A stretch of DNA of 64,000 nucleotides from Allorhizobium ampelinum S4 (GTDB lineage Bacteria > Pseudomonadota > Alphaproteobacteria > Rhizobiales > Rhizobiaceae), in the NCBI RefSeq assembly GCF_000016285.1, contig NC_011989.1:3325001-3389000 (forward strand). The letters are read 5' to 3'. Positions 30,580-38,571 of this stretch are shown here, piece by piece. Position numbers and translations under genes: made by a program. How positions within the stretch are numbered: the stretch's first letter is position 1; every line of letters begins with the position of its first letter. A model generated the notes under the pieces. It was given only the letters and a program-made list of their open reading frames with translations. It did not search any database and had not been told where the DNA came from.

Positions 30580-31863
30580 ATGAACACACTACCGGTGACC
30601 GACGAGACCAGCCGGGAAACGAGCACCGAGCGCCCGGTTCTGCATACCGTGTCTGCACCGGTCAATCGTCCGCCCGCCGATGGCCAGATTGCCGTGGGAC
30701 GCCCCGGCCGCGATCTTTGGCTCTATCCACGCCAGACCAGCTACGACCTTGAACAGGAAATGGACTACCTGACCAACCGGGCGCTGGAGCAGAATGTCTT
30801 CTTCTCGGCCCGCTTTCTGGCCCCCGCCATCCCCCGCCTGGACGAGCGTGAAGTGCGCATGGCACTGATCCGCGACGAGCGGCAGGGTCGCAGCCGGATC
30901 CGGTTGCTGATGCCTTTCTCCGTGGAAAAACCGGGATTTGCAGTCGGTCCATCCATTGTTCGCGTCTGGTCCAACCCCTTCGGCCCGCTTGGCACGCCTC
31001 TGGTCGATGCAGAGGATGCGGTGGAAACGCTCGACAACCTTTTCGAAGGACTGAGCGATCCCAAAGCCAAATTGCCCTCCGTTCTCGTCCTGCCGGATCT
31101 GCGAATCGATGGGCCGGTCACAAAACTGCTGCGGGCCGTGGCGATCAGCCGTGACCTACCACTGACCGTGACAAATCCCTACCAGCGCCCAATGCTCGAG
31201 AGCCTGGAGGATGGAGAAACCTATCTAAGCCAGGCCATTGGCAAGTCCCATTGGCGCGATATGCGCCGGCAGATGCGCCTGCTGGGTCAGCAGGGCGAAT
31301 TGACCTATTCCGTCGCCCGTCAGCCGCAGGATCTGCATGTCCGCATGGAGGAATTCCTGGCGCTTGAAGCCAGCGGCTGGAAAGGCCGCAAGCGTAGCGC
31401 CCTTGTCATGGACCGGCTACGAGCCGCCTTTGCCCGCGAGGCGATGACCAATCTGGCCGAGCGCGATTCGGTCCGCATCCATACGCTCGATCTCGATGGA
31501 AAAGCCATCGCCTCCATGGTTGTCTTCATTATGGGTGCCGAAGCCTATACGTGGAAGACTGCCTATGATGAGCGCTATGCGCGATATTCGCCCGGCAAGC
31601 TTCTGGTGGCTCGATTGACAGAATGGCATCTGGACGATGCCAATATTCTGCGCACCGATTCCTGCGCCGTACCCGATCACCCGGTCATGAGCAGGCTCTG
31701 GCGGGAGCGGGAAGACATGGGAACCATGGTTATCGGCCTGAAGCGCAATGCCGACCGCGATGTCCGCCAGGTGGCGGCGCAACTGCATCTCTATCGCAAC
31801 ACGCGCAATATCGCCCGCATCCTGCGGGACAAAGTGCTGGGCAGGCGCCAAAAAGACAGCTGA
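30580..31863 (+). CDS. GNAT family acetyltransferase, CelD/BcsL type
   Basis: 427 residues. The C-terminal half (about 200-400: HWRDMRRQMRLLGQQG, FLALEASGWKGRKRSA, YAEYSPGKLL-like DERYARYSPGKLLVARL) matches the acetyltransferase domain of CelD/BcsL proteins associated with cellulose or other exopolysaccharide synthesis. The N-terminal ~70 residues are variable. It sits just after a flippase on the same strand. It converges with the acyl-CoA synthetase gene, with 13 bases between the stops. The acceptor is unknown. Confidence 0.85.
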   Translation: MNTLPVTDETSRETSTERPVLHTVSAPVNRPPADGQIAVGRPGRDLWLYPRQTSYDLEQEMDYLTNRALEQNVFFSARFLAPAIPRLDEREVRMALIRDERQGRSRIRLLMPFSVEKPGFAVGPSIVRVWSNPFGPLGTPLVDAEDAVETLDNLFEGLSDPKAKLPSVLVLPDLRIDGPVTKLLRAVAISRDLPLTVTNPYQRPMLESLEDGETYLSQAIGKSHWRDMRRQMRLLGQQGELTYSVARQPQDLHVRMEEFLALEASGWKGRKRSALVMDRLRAAFAREAMTNLAERDSVRIHTLDLDGKAIASMVVFIMGAEAYTWKTAYDERYARYSPGKLLVARLTEWHLDDANILRTDSCAVPDHPVMSRLWREREDMGTMVIGLKRNADRDVRQVAAQLHLYRNTRNIARILRDKVLGRRQKDS

Positions 31864-31876
31864 TCATTGCGCGATA

Positions 31877-33532
31877 TCATCCAGTCATCACGCCCGGCTG
31901 TGCCTGTTGCGGTTCATCGCGCTCACGCAGCAGGCGGCGGATCACCTTGCCACTGGTGGTCAGCGGCATATCGGTGATAAACTCCACTTCACGCGGATAT
32001 TCGTGCATGGACAGCCGCTGCTTGACCCAATCAGCAATGTCACGGGCCAAGGCCGGTCCAGCCTGAAAACCCGGCGCGAGCACCACATAGGCCTTGACGA
32101 TTTCAGTTCGCACCGGATCGGGCTTGCCCACCGCCGCCGCCAGGCGAACAGCCGGATGACCAACCAGACAATCCTCGATTTCCGCCGGGCCGATACGGTA
32201 GCCGGATGACGTAATGACATCATCGTCGCGACCGAAAAACTCCACATAGCCCTCGCTATCCTGGCGTCCGAGATCACCGGTCAGCATCCAGTCACCAATG
32301 AATTTCTGGCGGGTCGCCTGCGGATCATTCCAATATTCCAGGAACATCACCGGGTCAGGCCGGGCAATCGCCACCTGTCCGACCTTGCCGACTGGCAGCT
32401 CCCTGCCTTTGTCATCGATAATTGCCACGCGGTGGCCCGGCACCGGCTTGCCTATGGCGCCTGCCTTGCTGACGCCCAGCCGGGCTGCCGATGACAGCAC
32501 GAAATTGCATTCGGTCTGCCCATAGAACTCATTGGGCGTGATACCAAGCGCCGTCTTGACCCATTGATAGGTTTCCCGCCCCAGCGATTCCCCTGCCGAA
32601 CCGATGGAACGCAGCACAAGATCATAATGCTGGCGCGGATTGTTCACCGTTTTGAGCAGCCGCAAGGCGGTGGGCGGAATGAAGGCATTGCGCACCTTCA
32701 TCTCCGCCATGATGCGAAAGGCCATGGCCGGATCAAATTTCTGGGCAGGCGACGACACGACCGGAACCCCCAGCATCAGGGCTGGCATCAGCACATTCAA
32801 AAGCCCGCCAGCCCAAGCCCAGTCCGAAGGCGTCCAGATTCTGTCGCCCGGTTGCGGTAGACCGTCATGGGCAAGCTGGAAGCCTGGAATGTGACCGGCA
32901 AGCACCCGATGCCCATGCAGAGCGCCCTTCGGCGCACCGGTCGTGCCAGAGGTGAAAATCATCAGTGCCGGATCGTCTGGCCCGGTCTGTGGCCCCTCAA
33001 AAGACGCGGAACCGCTCTGCCATAGAGTTTCAAAGGAAAGGACGCTGGGAGAAGGCGTGCCAATGGAAATAACCTCCCGAAGGTCCGGCAGGCTGGCCCG
33101 AATAGGCTCCAGCCGCGACAGACCGAAATCATTGGTGATGACCGCGCAGGCGCCCGCCGTCTTCAGCCGATATTCCAATGCATCGGCGCCAAATAGCAAG
33201 GCCAGCGGCAGAGCGATCGCGCCAAGCTTGTAAATCGCCACATGGGCGATGACAGTCTCAAACCCCTGCGGTAGCAGCAGAGCAACCCGCTCCCCAGGGC
33301 CAATGCCGAGCTGGCTTAGAGCATCCGCGAAGGCGTTGGATCGCGCAGCAAGCGCCCCATAGGTTAAAGTTCGATGCGCGCCGTCAGGTAAAAAATGCTC
33401 AAGGCAGATCCGGTCCGGCTCGCGGGCGGCCCATTCATCGCAAACGGCCCGTCCCATGTTGAACTGAGCTGGTATGGACCAGGAAAACGCATGACAGAGA
33501 GCCTCATAGGAAGCGCCGGCAGGTAGAAACAT
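31877..33532 (-). CDS. AMP-binding acyl-CoA synthetase
   Basis: 551 residues. The P-loop-like adenylation motif IFTSGTTGAPKGALHGH is near 190, the core motif YGQTECNF near 330, and LTGDLGRQDSEGYVEFFGRDDDVI marks the hinge. Nearest functional class by eye is medium-chain or acetyl/propionyl-type acyl-CoA synthetases; the substrate is not determined. The ATG at 33532 is chosen because AGGAC lies eight bases upstream; an earlier GTG (33574) would add 14 residues. It stands alone on the minus strand. Confidence 0.9.
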   Translation of the reverse strand: MFLPAGASYEALCHAFSWSIPAQFNMGRAVCDEWAAREPDRICLEHFLPDGAHRTLTYGALAARSNAFADALSQLGIGPGERVALLLPQGFETVIAHVAIYKLGAIALPLALLFGADALEYRLKTAGACAVITNDFGLSRLEPIRASLPDLREVISIGTPSPSVLSFETLWQSGSASFEGPQTGPDDPALMIFTSGTTGAPKGALHGHRVLAGHIPGFQLAHDGLPQPGDRIWTPSDWAWAGGLLNVLMPALMLGVPVVSSPAQKFDPAMAFRIMAEMKVRNAFIPPTALRLLKTVNNPRQHYDLVLRSIGSAGESLGRETYQWVKTALGITPNEFYGQTECNFVLSSAARLGVSKAGAIGKPVPGHRVAIIDDKGRELPVGKVGQVAIARPDPVMFLEYWNDPQATRQKFIGDWMLTGDLGRQDSEGYVEFFGRDDDVITSSGYRIGPAEIEDCLVGHPAVRLAAAVGKPDPVRTEIVKAYVVLAPGFQAGPALARDIADWVKQRLSMHEYPREVEFITDMPLTTSGKVIRRLLRERDEPQQAQPGVMTG

Positions 33533-34121
33533 CGATCTTGTCCTGAATGAGTTCCCTGTCGCATTCCCCTGCACTGGCCAAACATTCAGAGAGTTTGCCG
33601 CAGATCCAGGATCAGCGTTTTTGTCAAATAGAGAAAAACGTCACTTGGCAAACCTATCATTCCTTTCGCAGTCGCACAATCCATCTCGCAAGCGCACACG
33701 ACAGCGCTATGCACCGACTATAGCGCCTTCAGGTTTGCTGTAGCGCTTTATATATGCTGCATAATTTTCCTCTTAAACTCCAACCGGTATAACGCTAAAA
33801 TTATGCAGTAGCCCGGGGGAAATACTGTGGCCCCATGCGCAGTGGAGAGAGGGCGTCAGGGCTTGATGTCTTGAAAATTGCCGGGTGGACGACATCCAGT
33901 ATCGTTCAACCTTCGATTTTTAAGGTCGCAAAACCGGTTCCCTTTTGCTGGAACAATCCTGAGCCAAAAGGGTTGAAAGGCGGTAACGCGCGCGTGAAAG
34001 CGCCATGCCAGACCACGAAAACGTCGCGGACATGCCGTCTTTGCGACCAAGATCTGCGGCATTTTCCTGGTTTAAAAGCTCACGCACTTCAAAACGTGCG
34101 GAGCATAAAAGGAGGATACAC
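33533..34121. other. Intergenic region before the small lipoprotein
   Basis: 589 bases. It holds the palindrome at 33757-33808 and otherwise nothing that reads as a gene. Short open frames at 33835-34128 overlap the lipoprotein's ribosome site and have no coding signature. GGAGG at 34111-34115 serves the lipoprotein. Confidence 0.6.
33757..33808. repeat. Rhizobial-type intergenic palindrome, copy 3
   Basis: A 12-base terminal inverted repeat: CTGCATAATTTT at 33757-33768 and AAAATTATGCAG at 33797-33808. It is 52 bases in total, the clearest member of the family also seen at 4787 and 20480. Confidence 0.75.
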
Positions 34122-34331
34122 ATGCTGAAGAAAATCGTACCGGTCGTTGCTCTTCTCGGGCTTCTAGCTTCCTGCGGAGATGACAGCAGCTCCAAGAGTG
34201 GCAGTTCGACATCAACCCCCGGCACCAGTTCCTCGACAGGCGGCACCGGCAGCACGACAACGGCACCTGCTACGCCTGGAAGCAGCACAGGCAATAGTTC
34301 AGGGACAGGCACCAGCACGGGTACCCCATAA
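34122..34331 (+). CDS. Small Ser/Thr/Gly-rich lipoprotein
   Basis: 69 residues. Signal peptide MLKKIVPVVALLGLLASC with lipobox L-A-S-C (lipidated Cys at 18), then a low-complexity tail of Asp/Ser, Thr, Gly and Pro (SSTSTPGTSSSTGGTGS pattern) with no fold. Strong GGAGG six bases before the ATG. A 10-bp hairpin follows, so it looks like a complete, separately transcribed gene. Function unknown; small surface lipoproteins with disordered tails are common in Rhizobiaceae. Confidence 0.8.
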   Translation: MLKKIVPVVALLGLLASCGDDSSSKSGSSTSTPGTSSSTGGTGSTTTAPATPGSSTGNSSGTGTSTGTP

Positions 34332-34361
34332 GCCTACCGATTCTGTCTTGATACAAGGTAG

Positions 34362-34390
34362 ATATTGCCCGTTCAATGAGCGGGCAATAT
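34362..34390 (+). terminator. Hairpin after the small lipoprotein gene
   Basis: ATATTGCCCG (34362-34371) pairs perfectly with CGGGCAATAT (34381-34390), with a nine-base loop. No T-tract follows. Confidence 0.6.
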
Positions 34391-34582
34391 CCCTGTGTTG
34401 GTGAATGGCCATCTTGTTGAACTGTAAAATAGTTTTAAAAACAAACAAATTTGACTGTCATTCACTCGTGACTTGCATGGCAGAAATTCCAAAAAACCCT
34501 AAAAATATCTAGATTCTGCTTTTTTAAGCCACGATCATCCCTATCTATCCTGCCGGTTGCACACGGGATTGAAGCTTTAGGG

Positions 34583-35491
34583 ATGCTTAAGAGAAATTGG
34601 ATGGCTGAATGGCCGCATATGACGGCCCGGGCAATACGTTCGTCGCTGATAACAAAGATTTTTGTAATCTGCTTTATCTCCATTCACGTGCCACTTCTGG
34701 CGGTGGTTGCACATGTCCTTGGTGGCGGCGCACTGAGCGAAGCAAGCATTTTGCTTGTCCTGCTGATATCGACCTTGGCTGGAACGGCTGGCTGCCTGCT
34801 GTCGCTCTGGCGGATCATTCAACCGCTACGCCAACTCAACCACTCCATAGCCCGATACCGGCAGGAAGGGGCACCTGTTACCATCGCAGTCAAGACGAAA
34901 GATGAAATCGGCACTGTCGCCCAGGCGGTTTCAGCCCTGGTAACAGAATTGGACTGTTCTCTCAAAACCCTGACCCTTCAAGCCAATACTGATCCCCTGA
35001 CCGGATTGGCAAACCGCCGGTTCATTCTGGCAAGAGGCACGGAGGCTCTTGACGAGACCCGCCGCAGCGGCGATCCCATGTGCCTTCTTCTCTTCGATCT
35101 GGACCATTTCAAGGGCATCAATGACGCATTCGGCCATGAAACCGGCGATAAAGCATTGATCGCAGCAGCACAGACAATCCGCAGTAATTTGCGACCAAAC
35201 GATTTGGCAGGCCGGATCGGCGGCGAAGAGTTCTGCGTTCTTCTGCCAGGCACAAATCTGGTCCAGGCCCAAGCGATTGCCGAACGTCTACGCACCTGCC
35301 TGGAAAATATTTGTCTTGAACCACTGGCACCTGGCAGGATCACCGCCAGCTTTGGCCTTGCCCAATCCGCCGATCATTTTTCAACTTTCCAGAAATTCAT
35401 GGCCGCCACCGATATGGCGCTCTACCGCGCCAAACAACATGGCCGCAACCGCATCCACTGCGAACCTCAAAACGCCCTCAGCTATTTGTGA
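34583..35491 (+). CDS. Diguanylate cyclase with HAMP and GGDEF domains
   Basis: Makes cyclic di-GMP. 302 residues. Two membrane helices (about 24-44 and 52-75) enclose almost no periplasmic loop; a HAMP-like linker (RIIQPLRQLNHSIARYR) precedes the GGDEF domain (about 130-295). The catalytic motif is GGEEF near 213-217. An RPND inhibitory site (RxxD) lies five residues before it, so product inhibition is expected. It is an isolated gene with no phosphodiesterase neighbour. An alternative ATG at 34601 would remove six residues. Confidence 0.92.
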   Translation: MLKRNWMAEWPHMTARAIRSSLITKIFVICFISIHVPLLAVVAHVLGGGALSEASILLVLLISTLAGTAGCLLSLWRIIQPLRQLNHSIARYRQEGAPVTIAVKTKDEIGTVAQAVSALVTELDCSLKTLTLQANTDPLTGLANRRFILARGTEALDETRRSGDPMCLLLFDLDHFKGINDAFGHETGDKALIAAAQTIRSNLRPNDLAGRIGGEEFCVLLPGTNLVQAQAIAERLRTCLENICLEPLAPGRITASFGLAQSADHFSTFQKFMAATDMALYRAKQHGRNRIHCEPQNALSYL

Positions 35492-35806
35492 CAAAAAGCC
35501 AGCCACCAGACCGCAGCATTTTTGTCACCGGGCCAGCATTGGCTTAGGGAGCCCATGACTGACATGTTGAGCTCCGTCGTGAATGATTGGATATAGTCCG
35601 AACGGCGAAAGGCCATAAGTTCGCCTGGCAATCAGGCCTCCGCTAAGGCTGCCAGCATCTTGCCCTTTTAGGAGGGAAGTCTATTGTCGACCCGTTAATG
35701 ACGTAAACAAGATATTTTCACGCGTTGACCGAGTGTGCCTTCAACGCGGCAGTTGTTGGAATTTGATGACGCGATAAGTGGAGGGGGCTTCCATGGACCA
35801 CGTTCT
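35492..35806. other. Non-coding segment, possible IS remnant
   Basis: About 315 bases without a supported gene. The stretch 35576-35700 (GTCCGAACGGCGAAAGGCC ... AGGAGGGAAGTCTATTG) looks like the non-coding end of an insertion sequence rather than a promoter region, but no family could be assigned. Confidence 0.3.
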
Positions 35807-35863
35807 GTGAACGTGCACCCCGATTTTGGGCCAGCGGGAGCTGGAATTGTCCGGGGTTAAGGC

Positions 35864-36250
35864 TCAGGTCGGCGGTGGTGCCGGTGAGCCGTTCATAAGC
35901 GAAATCGGCACCTTGTTGCCGATGGCGCTGTGTGGCCGGAACTCGTTATAGTCTCTACGCCAATCCTCCATCTTTGCCCTTGCGTCGTCAAGGCTCATAA
36001 ACCAGTGGGCGTTCAGGCACTCTGCCCGGAACTTGCCATTAAAACTCTCGATGTAGCTGTTGTCCGTCGGCTTGCCCGGCCGCGAGAAGTCAAGCACGAC
36101 GCCTCTATGATAGGCCCAGAGATCGAGGTCACGAGAGATGAATTCGCTGCCGTTGTCCACCCGAATGGTGGCCGGGTAACCGACCTGCCGGCATACGCGT
36201 TCGAGGGTCTGCACGACGTCTTCCCCTTTATAGCTGAAGCGGTTCACTGG
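35864..36250 (-). pseudogene. Truncated IS3-family transposase OrfB (3' part)
   Basis: The C-terminal ~125 residues of an IS3-family (IS407-like group) DDE transposase are intact: YKGEDVVQTLERVC, TIRVDNGSEF with the second catalytic Asp, KPTDNSYIESFNGKFR with the catalytic Glu, and RRDYNEFRPHSAIGN. Homology stops near 36240; the open frame continues to 36361 in unrelated sequence. The first Asp, OrfA and the left end are missing. TGAACGTGCACCCCG near 35807 may be the surviving right end. Non-functional. Confidence 0.85.
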
Positions 36251-36583
36251 ACTAAAATCGCAATCCCTCCAGAACTGCTTGAGCGTGATTTCAAGGGATT
36301 GCCAAGGACTAAGTAATGACGAAGTGGCTTCGATTGCCGATTTAACGCGAGTGTTGAACATTTAGGTTCGTTGGTTGTGGAGCAGCACCGAAGGTCAACC
36401 CCGCTCAAAAGGCAGTAAGCACCTGATTTTAATCGCAAACTCGCAACAAGAGCGAAGTCATCGTCGACACCGATCGTGATCCCATACGATCTCAATTTCA
36501 TCTTAATAAATCAGTGCCTTACGGGAACAATCGCAGGGGTAAACATCCAACGCTGCTTCACAAATACGCATGAAAGACCAATC
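36251..36583. other. Junction region upstream of small membrane protein
   Basis: About 330 bases after the broken transposase. Lower GC than the flanks and no recognisable gene. It probably contains a plus-strand promoter for the small membrane protein; nothing specific was identified. Confidence 0.4.
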
Positions 36584-36829
36584 ATGAAGATTTTCAAGAT
36601 TGCGACTATATTCGTCGTAATGGCGGTATTGTGCATTTTCCTGGGCTATCAGACGGCTGTATGGTCCGGGATAAGTGGGATCTACGAATGCAATGATGTT
36701 GCTTGCCCGTTTGTTGTGACCTTTGTGACCTTTGTGACCGGGCCACTGCTGAGTATTGCTTATGCATTCGTAGCCGGCGGCACTACCTGCTCTGGCGGCG
36801 CATTCACCGCTGAATATAGTGACCGCTAA
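36584..36829 (+). CDS. Small membrane protein of unknown function
   Basis: 81 residues from ATG 36584 (AAAGA upstream). Helix 1 is at about 4-24 and a second hydrophobic stretch at about 44-64 (FVVTFVTFVTGPLLSIAYAFVAGG). Cysteines occur in IYECNDVACPF and TTCSGGAF. No family recognised. It lies in the accessory block between an IS fragment and an APH-like kinase gene. Confidence 0.5.
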   Translation: MKIFKIATIFVVMAVLCIFLGYQTAVWSGISGIYECNDVACPFVVTFVTFVTGPLLSIAYAFVAGGTTCSGGAFTAEYSDR

Positions 36830-36957
36830 TTCCCCGTCGCCTTTTCGCGCTTGCGTGTTTAGCGCGTGAAGTGTCGAATTTAAATGGAATGAAGGGAAGA
36901 AGCGAACCGGTGGGTTTGAAGATTGAATGATCATGAGCAGTCTCTGAAAACGATGCA

Positions 36958-37857
36958 CTAGACCTGCGATGGGTAATCCTCAATGAGCCGAGAAATTGTG
37001 CTTCGGCCCAAGTCGGCCATGATAGGGTTTGTGTCTTTATAATACCAAACTAAGCCCATCGCTTGCTGGAATGCCCATGCCGCGCCTCGGTGCCATTCAA
37101 GGTCATCAACTTGCAGACCTTCGCGGAAGACCGCTCGAGTATCCCGATCTAGCAGATGCCAACCGGCGACGAGATCAAGCGATGGATCGGCGGGAGCAAA
37201 ACCGCCAGTGTCAAGCACTCCAACCAAGTGTTCGCCATTGACTAAAAGATTTGTAGGAATGATGTCCTTGTGGCTCATCACTTCGCGATTTGGAAATGGC
37301 AATTCGCGAAGGCTTCTCCACATGCTGCGTAGGTGATCAACATCAAGAAGGTGTTCACTCTTAGAGAAGCACACCTCCATCCACCCATCATGATCGGTCA
37401 AATTTCCGCCTCTACCCCGCCCCTCAAATGTCCGTCCGTTCAAATTCGATGTGCGAAGTGTAATGATCAGTCTTACAAGATCGAGCGCAAAAACAGGCGA
37501 GTTGCATAGTCCAGTCGGCGTAGCAATTTGTCCCTCGATCCAAGTTTGTACATACCACGGCAGCGGATAGTCAGAACTTTGCCGCCCGATTCCGACTGGC
37601 TTAGGACTGGGAAAGAGGCAACATTCGTTGAATTCCGCGCTGGCTCTGGCTTCTGCTTCCAGTAAACGGGTGCATTCGGCGGGGTCCATCATCCGCAGAG
37701 GAAAGCGAGCAGCGTGCTTGGCACCAATTCGAAAGATCGCATTGGCTGTGCCTGCTGTTTCCAGTTCAATGATTTCTTCGCCTCGAAACTGCGGAAACTG
37801 GTCAGCGATCAAATCTCTCACGTGCGCCGCGTTGATGTTTATTTGATCGCTATGCAT
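36958..37857 (-). CDS. Aminoglycoside-phosphotransferase-like kinase (APH family)
   Basis: 299 residues with the APH/choline-kinase fold. The catalytic loop SHKDIIPTN (H-x-D-x4-N) is near residue 196 and the metal-binding GVLDTGG near 215. The N-terminal lobe has an FRIGAKHAARFPLR segment carrying the likely ATP-binding Lys or Arg. The substrate may be an antibiotic, a sugar or another small molecule; the family is too broad to decide. ATG 37857 is preferred (GAGGA nine bases upstream); another ATG three codons earlier abuts the GAGGA. Confidence 0.85.
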   Translation of the reverse strand: MHSDQININAAHVRDLIADQFPQFRGEEIIELETAGTANAIFRIGAKHAARFPLRMMDPAECTRLLEAEARASAEFNECCLFPSPKPVGIGRQSSDYPLPWYVQTWIEGQIATPTGLCNSPVFALDLVRLIITLRTSNLNGRTFEGRGRGGNLTDHDGWMEVCFSKSEHLLDVDHLRSMWRSLRELPFPNREVMSHKDIIPTNLLVNGEHLVGVLDTGGFAPADPSLDLVAGWHLLDRDTRAVFREGLQVDDLEWHRGAAWAFQQAMGLVWYYKDTNPIMADLGRSTISRLIEDYPSQV

Positions 37858-38571
37858 CGCCGCCATTCCTCAAACATCTACGCTGCCATAACCTTTATAT
37901 ATGACGACTTTTTGAAATGAGATCGTCTCCAGTCTGACTGTTTTTCGAGCGTAAAAGACGAAAGCGGCCAGAGCATCTCGGTTCGTCGACTTCCGTCATT
38001 GGCCTGAAGCAGACGTCATGCGGCTTTCACAAACGTGGAAATGATCCCCGCGAGAAAGACCTGCTGCGCGGGCTGAAGCCCGTGACGTATTCAAGAAGAT
38101 TTCCGGTACATTCTACCGCTCTGGTCTGACGGATAGAGTTCACCAAGTGTTGCACCCGCCGAAACCGAACAGTGCAGGGCGCTATCATCGTCCTGGCGAG
38201 TGGACCCTTTACACGAGCGCCGCCCTGGAGTGGTCCACGCGCTACCCGATCGCAGTGGAGCGGGCGTCGCGATATTCTACAACGTGTACAACGTGCCAAT
38301 GGCGTCAAACTTGAATTCGCAGGTTAACATGCCGATGCGCTCGACATGTGGTACTTCAGCGCGTCGACGATGGCGTTTTTTGTCACCTATGCGTAGATCA
38401 TAGCCATCTTCGCCGTGTCATATGACCGGGCCCATAACGTCGGGTGTTCACGAACGTCGGATTTCAGAATCCGCTTACCGCATAGTGAATGACCAGAATG
38501 GGGGCATTCCTGTCGCAAGATTCGTCGCTTCATGGCCAAACACTCAGCTTCCAAGCTAAGCTGGAAAGCCG
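37858..38571. other. Intergenic region containing a decayed gene
   Basis: 714 bases with no intact gene. A recognisable but broken RES-domain-like coding stretch lies at 38045-38396. The remaining sequence shows nothing further. Confidence 0.5.
38045..38396 (+). pseudogene. Decayed RES-domain gene remnant
   Basis: One plus-strand frame is open from 38045 to 38314 and reads VFKKISGTFYRSGL, then AGRYHRPGEWTLYTSAALEW, which resembles the core of the RES domain (NAD-degrading toxins of RES-Xre pairs). Continuation requires frame changes: a second frame gives AILQRVQRANGVKLEF and a third ADALDMWYFSASTM, ending at a TAG at 38394. There is no start codon with a ribosome site and no Xre-type antitoxin next to it. 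Assigned by eye. Confidence 0.35.

Noticed and set aside
33835..34128. 97-codon open frame before the small lipoprotein
   Set aside because: Runs through the lipoprotein's ribosome site into its start; no coding signature.
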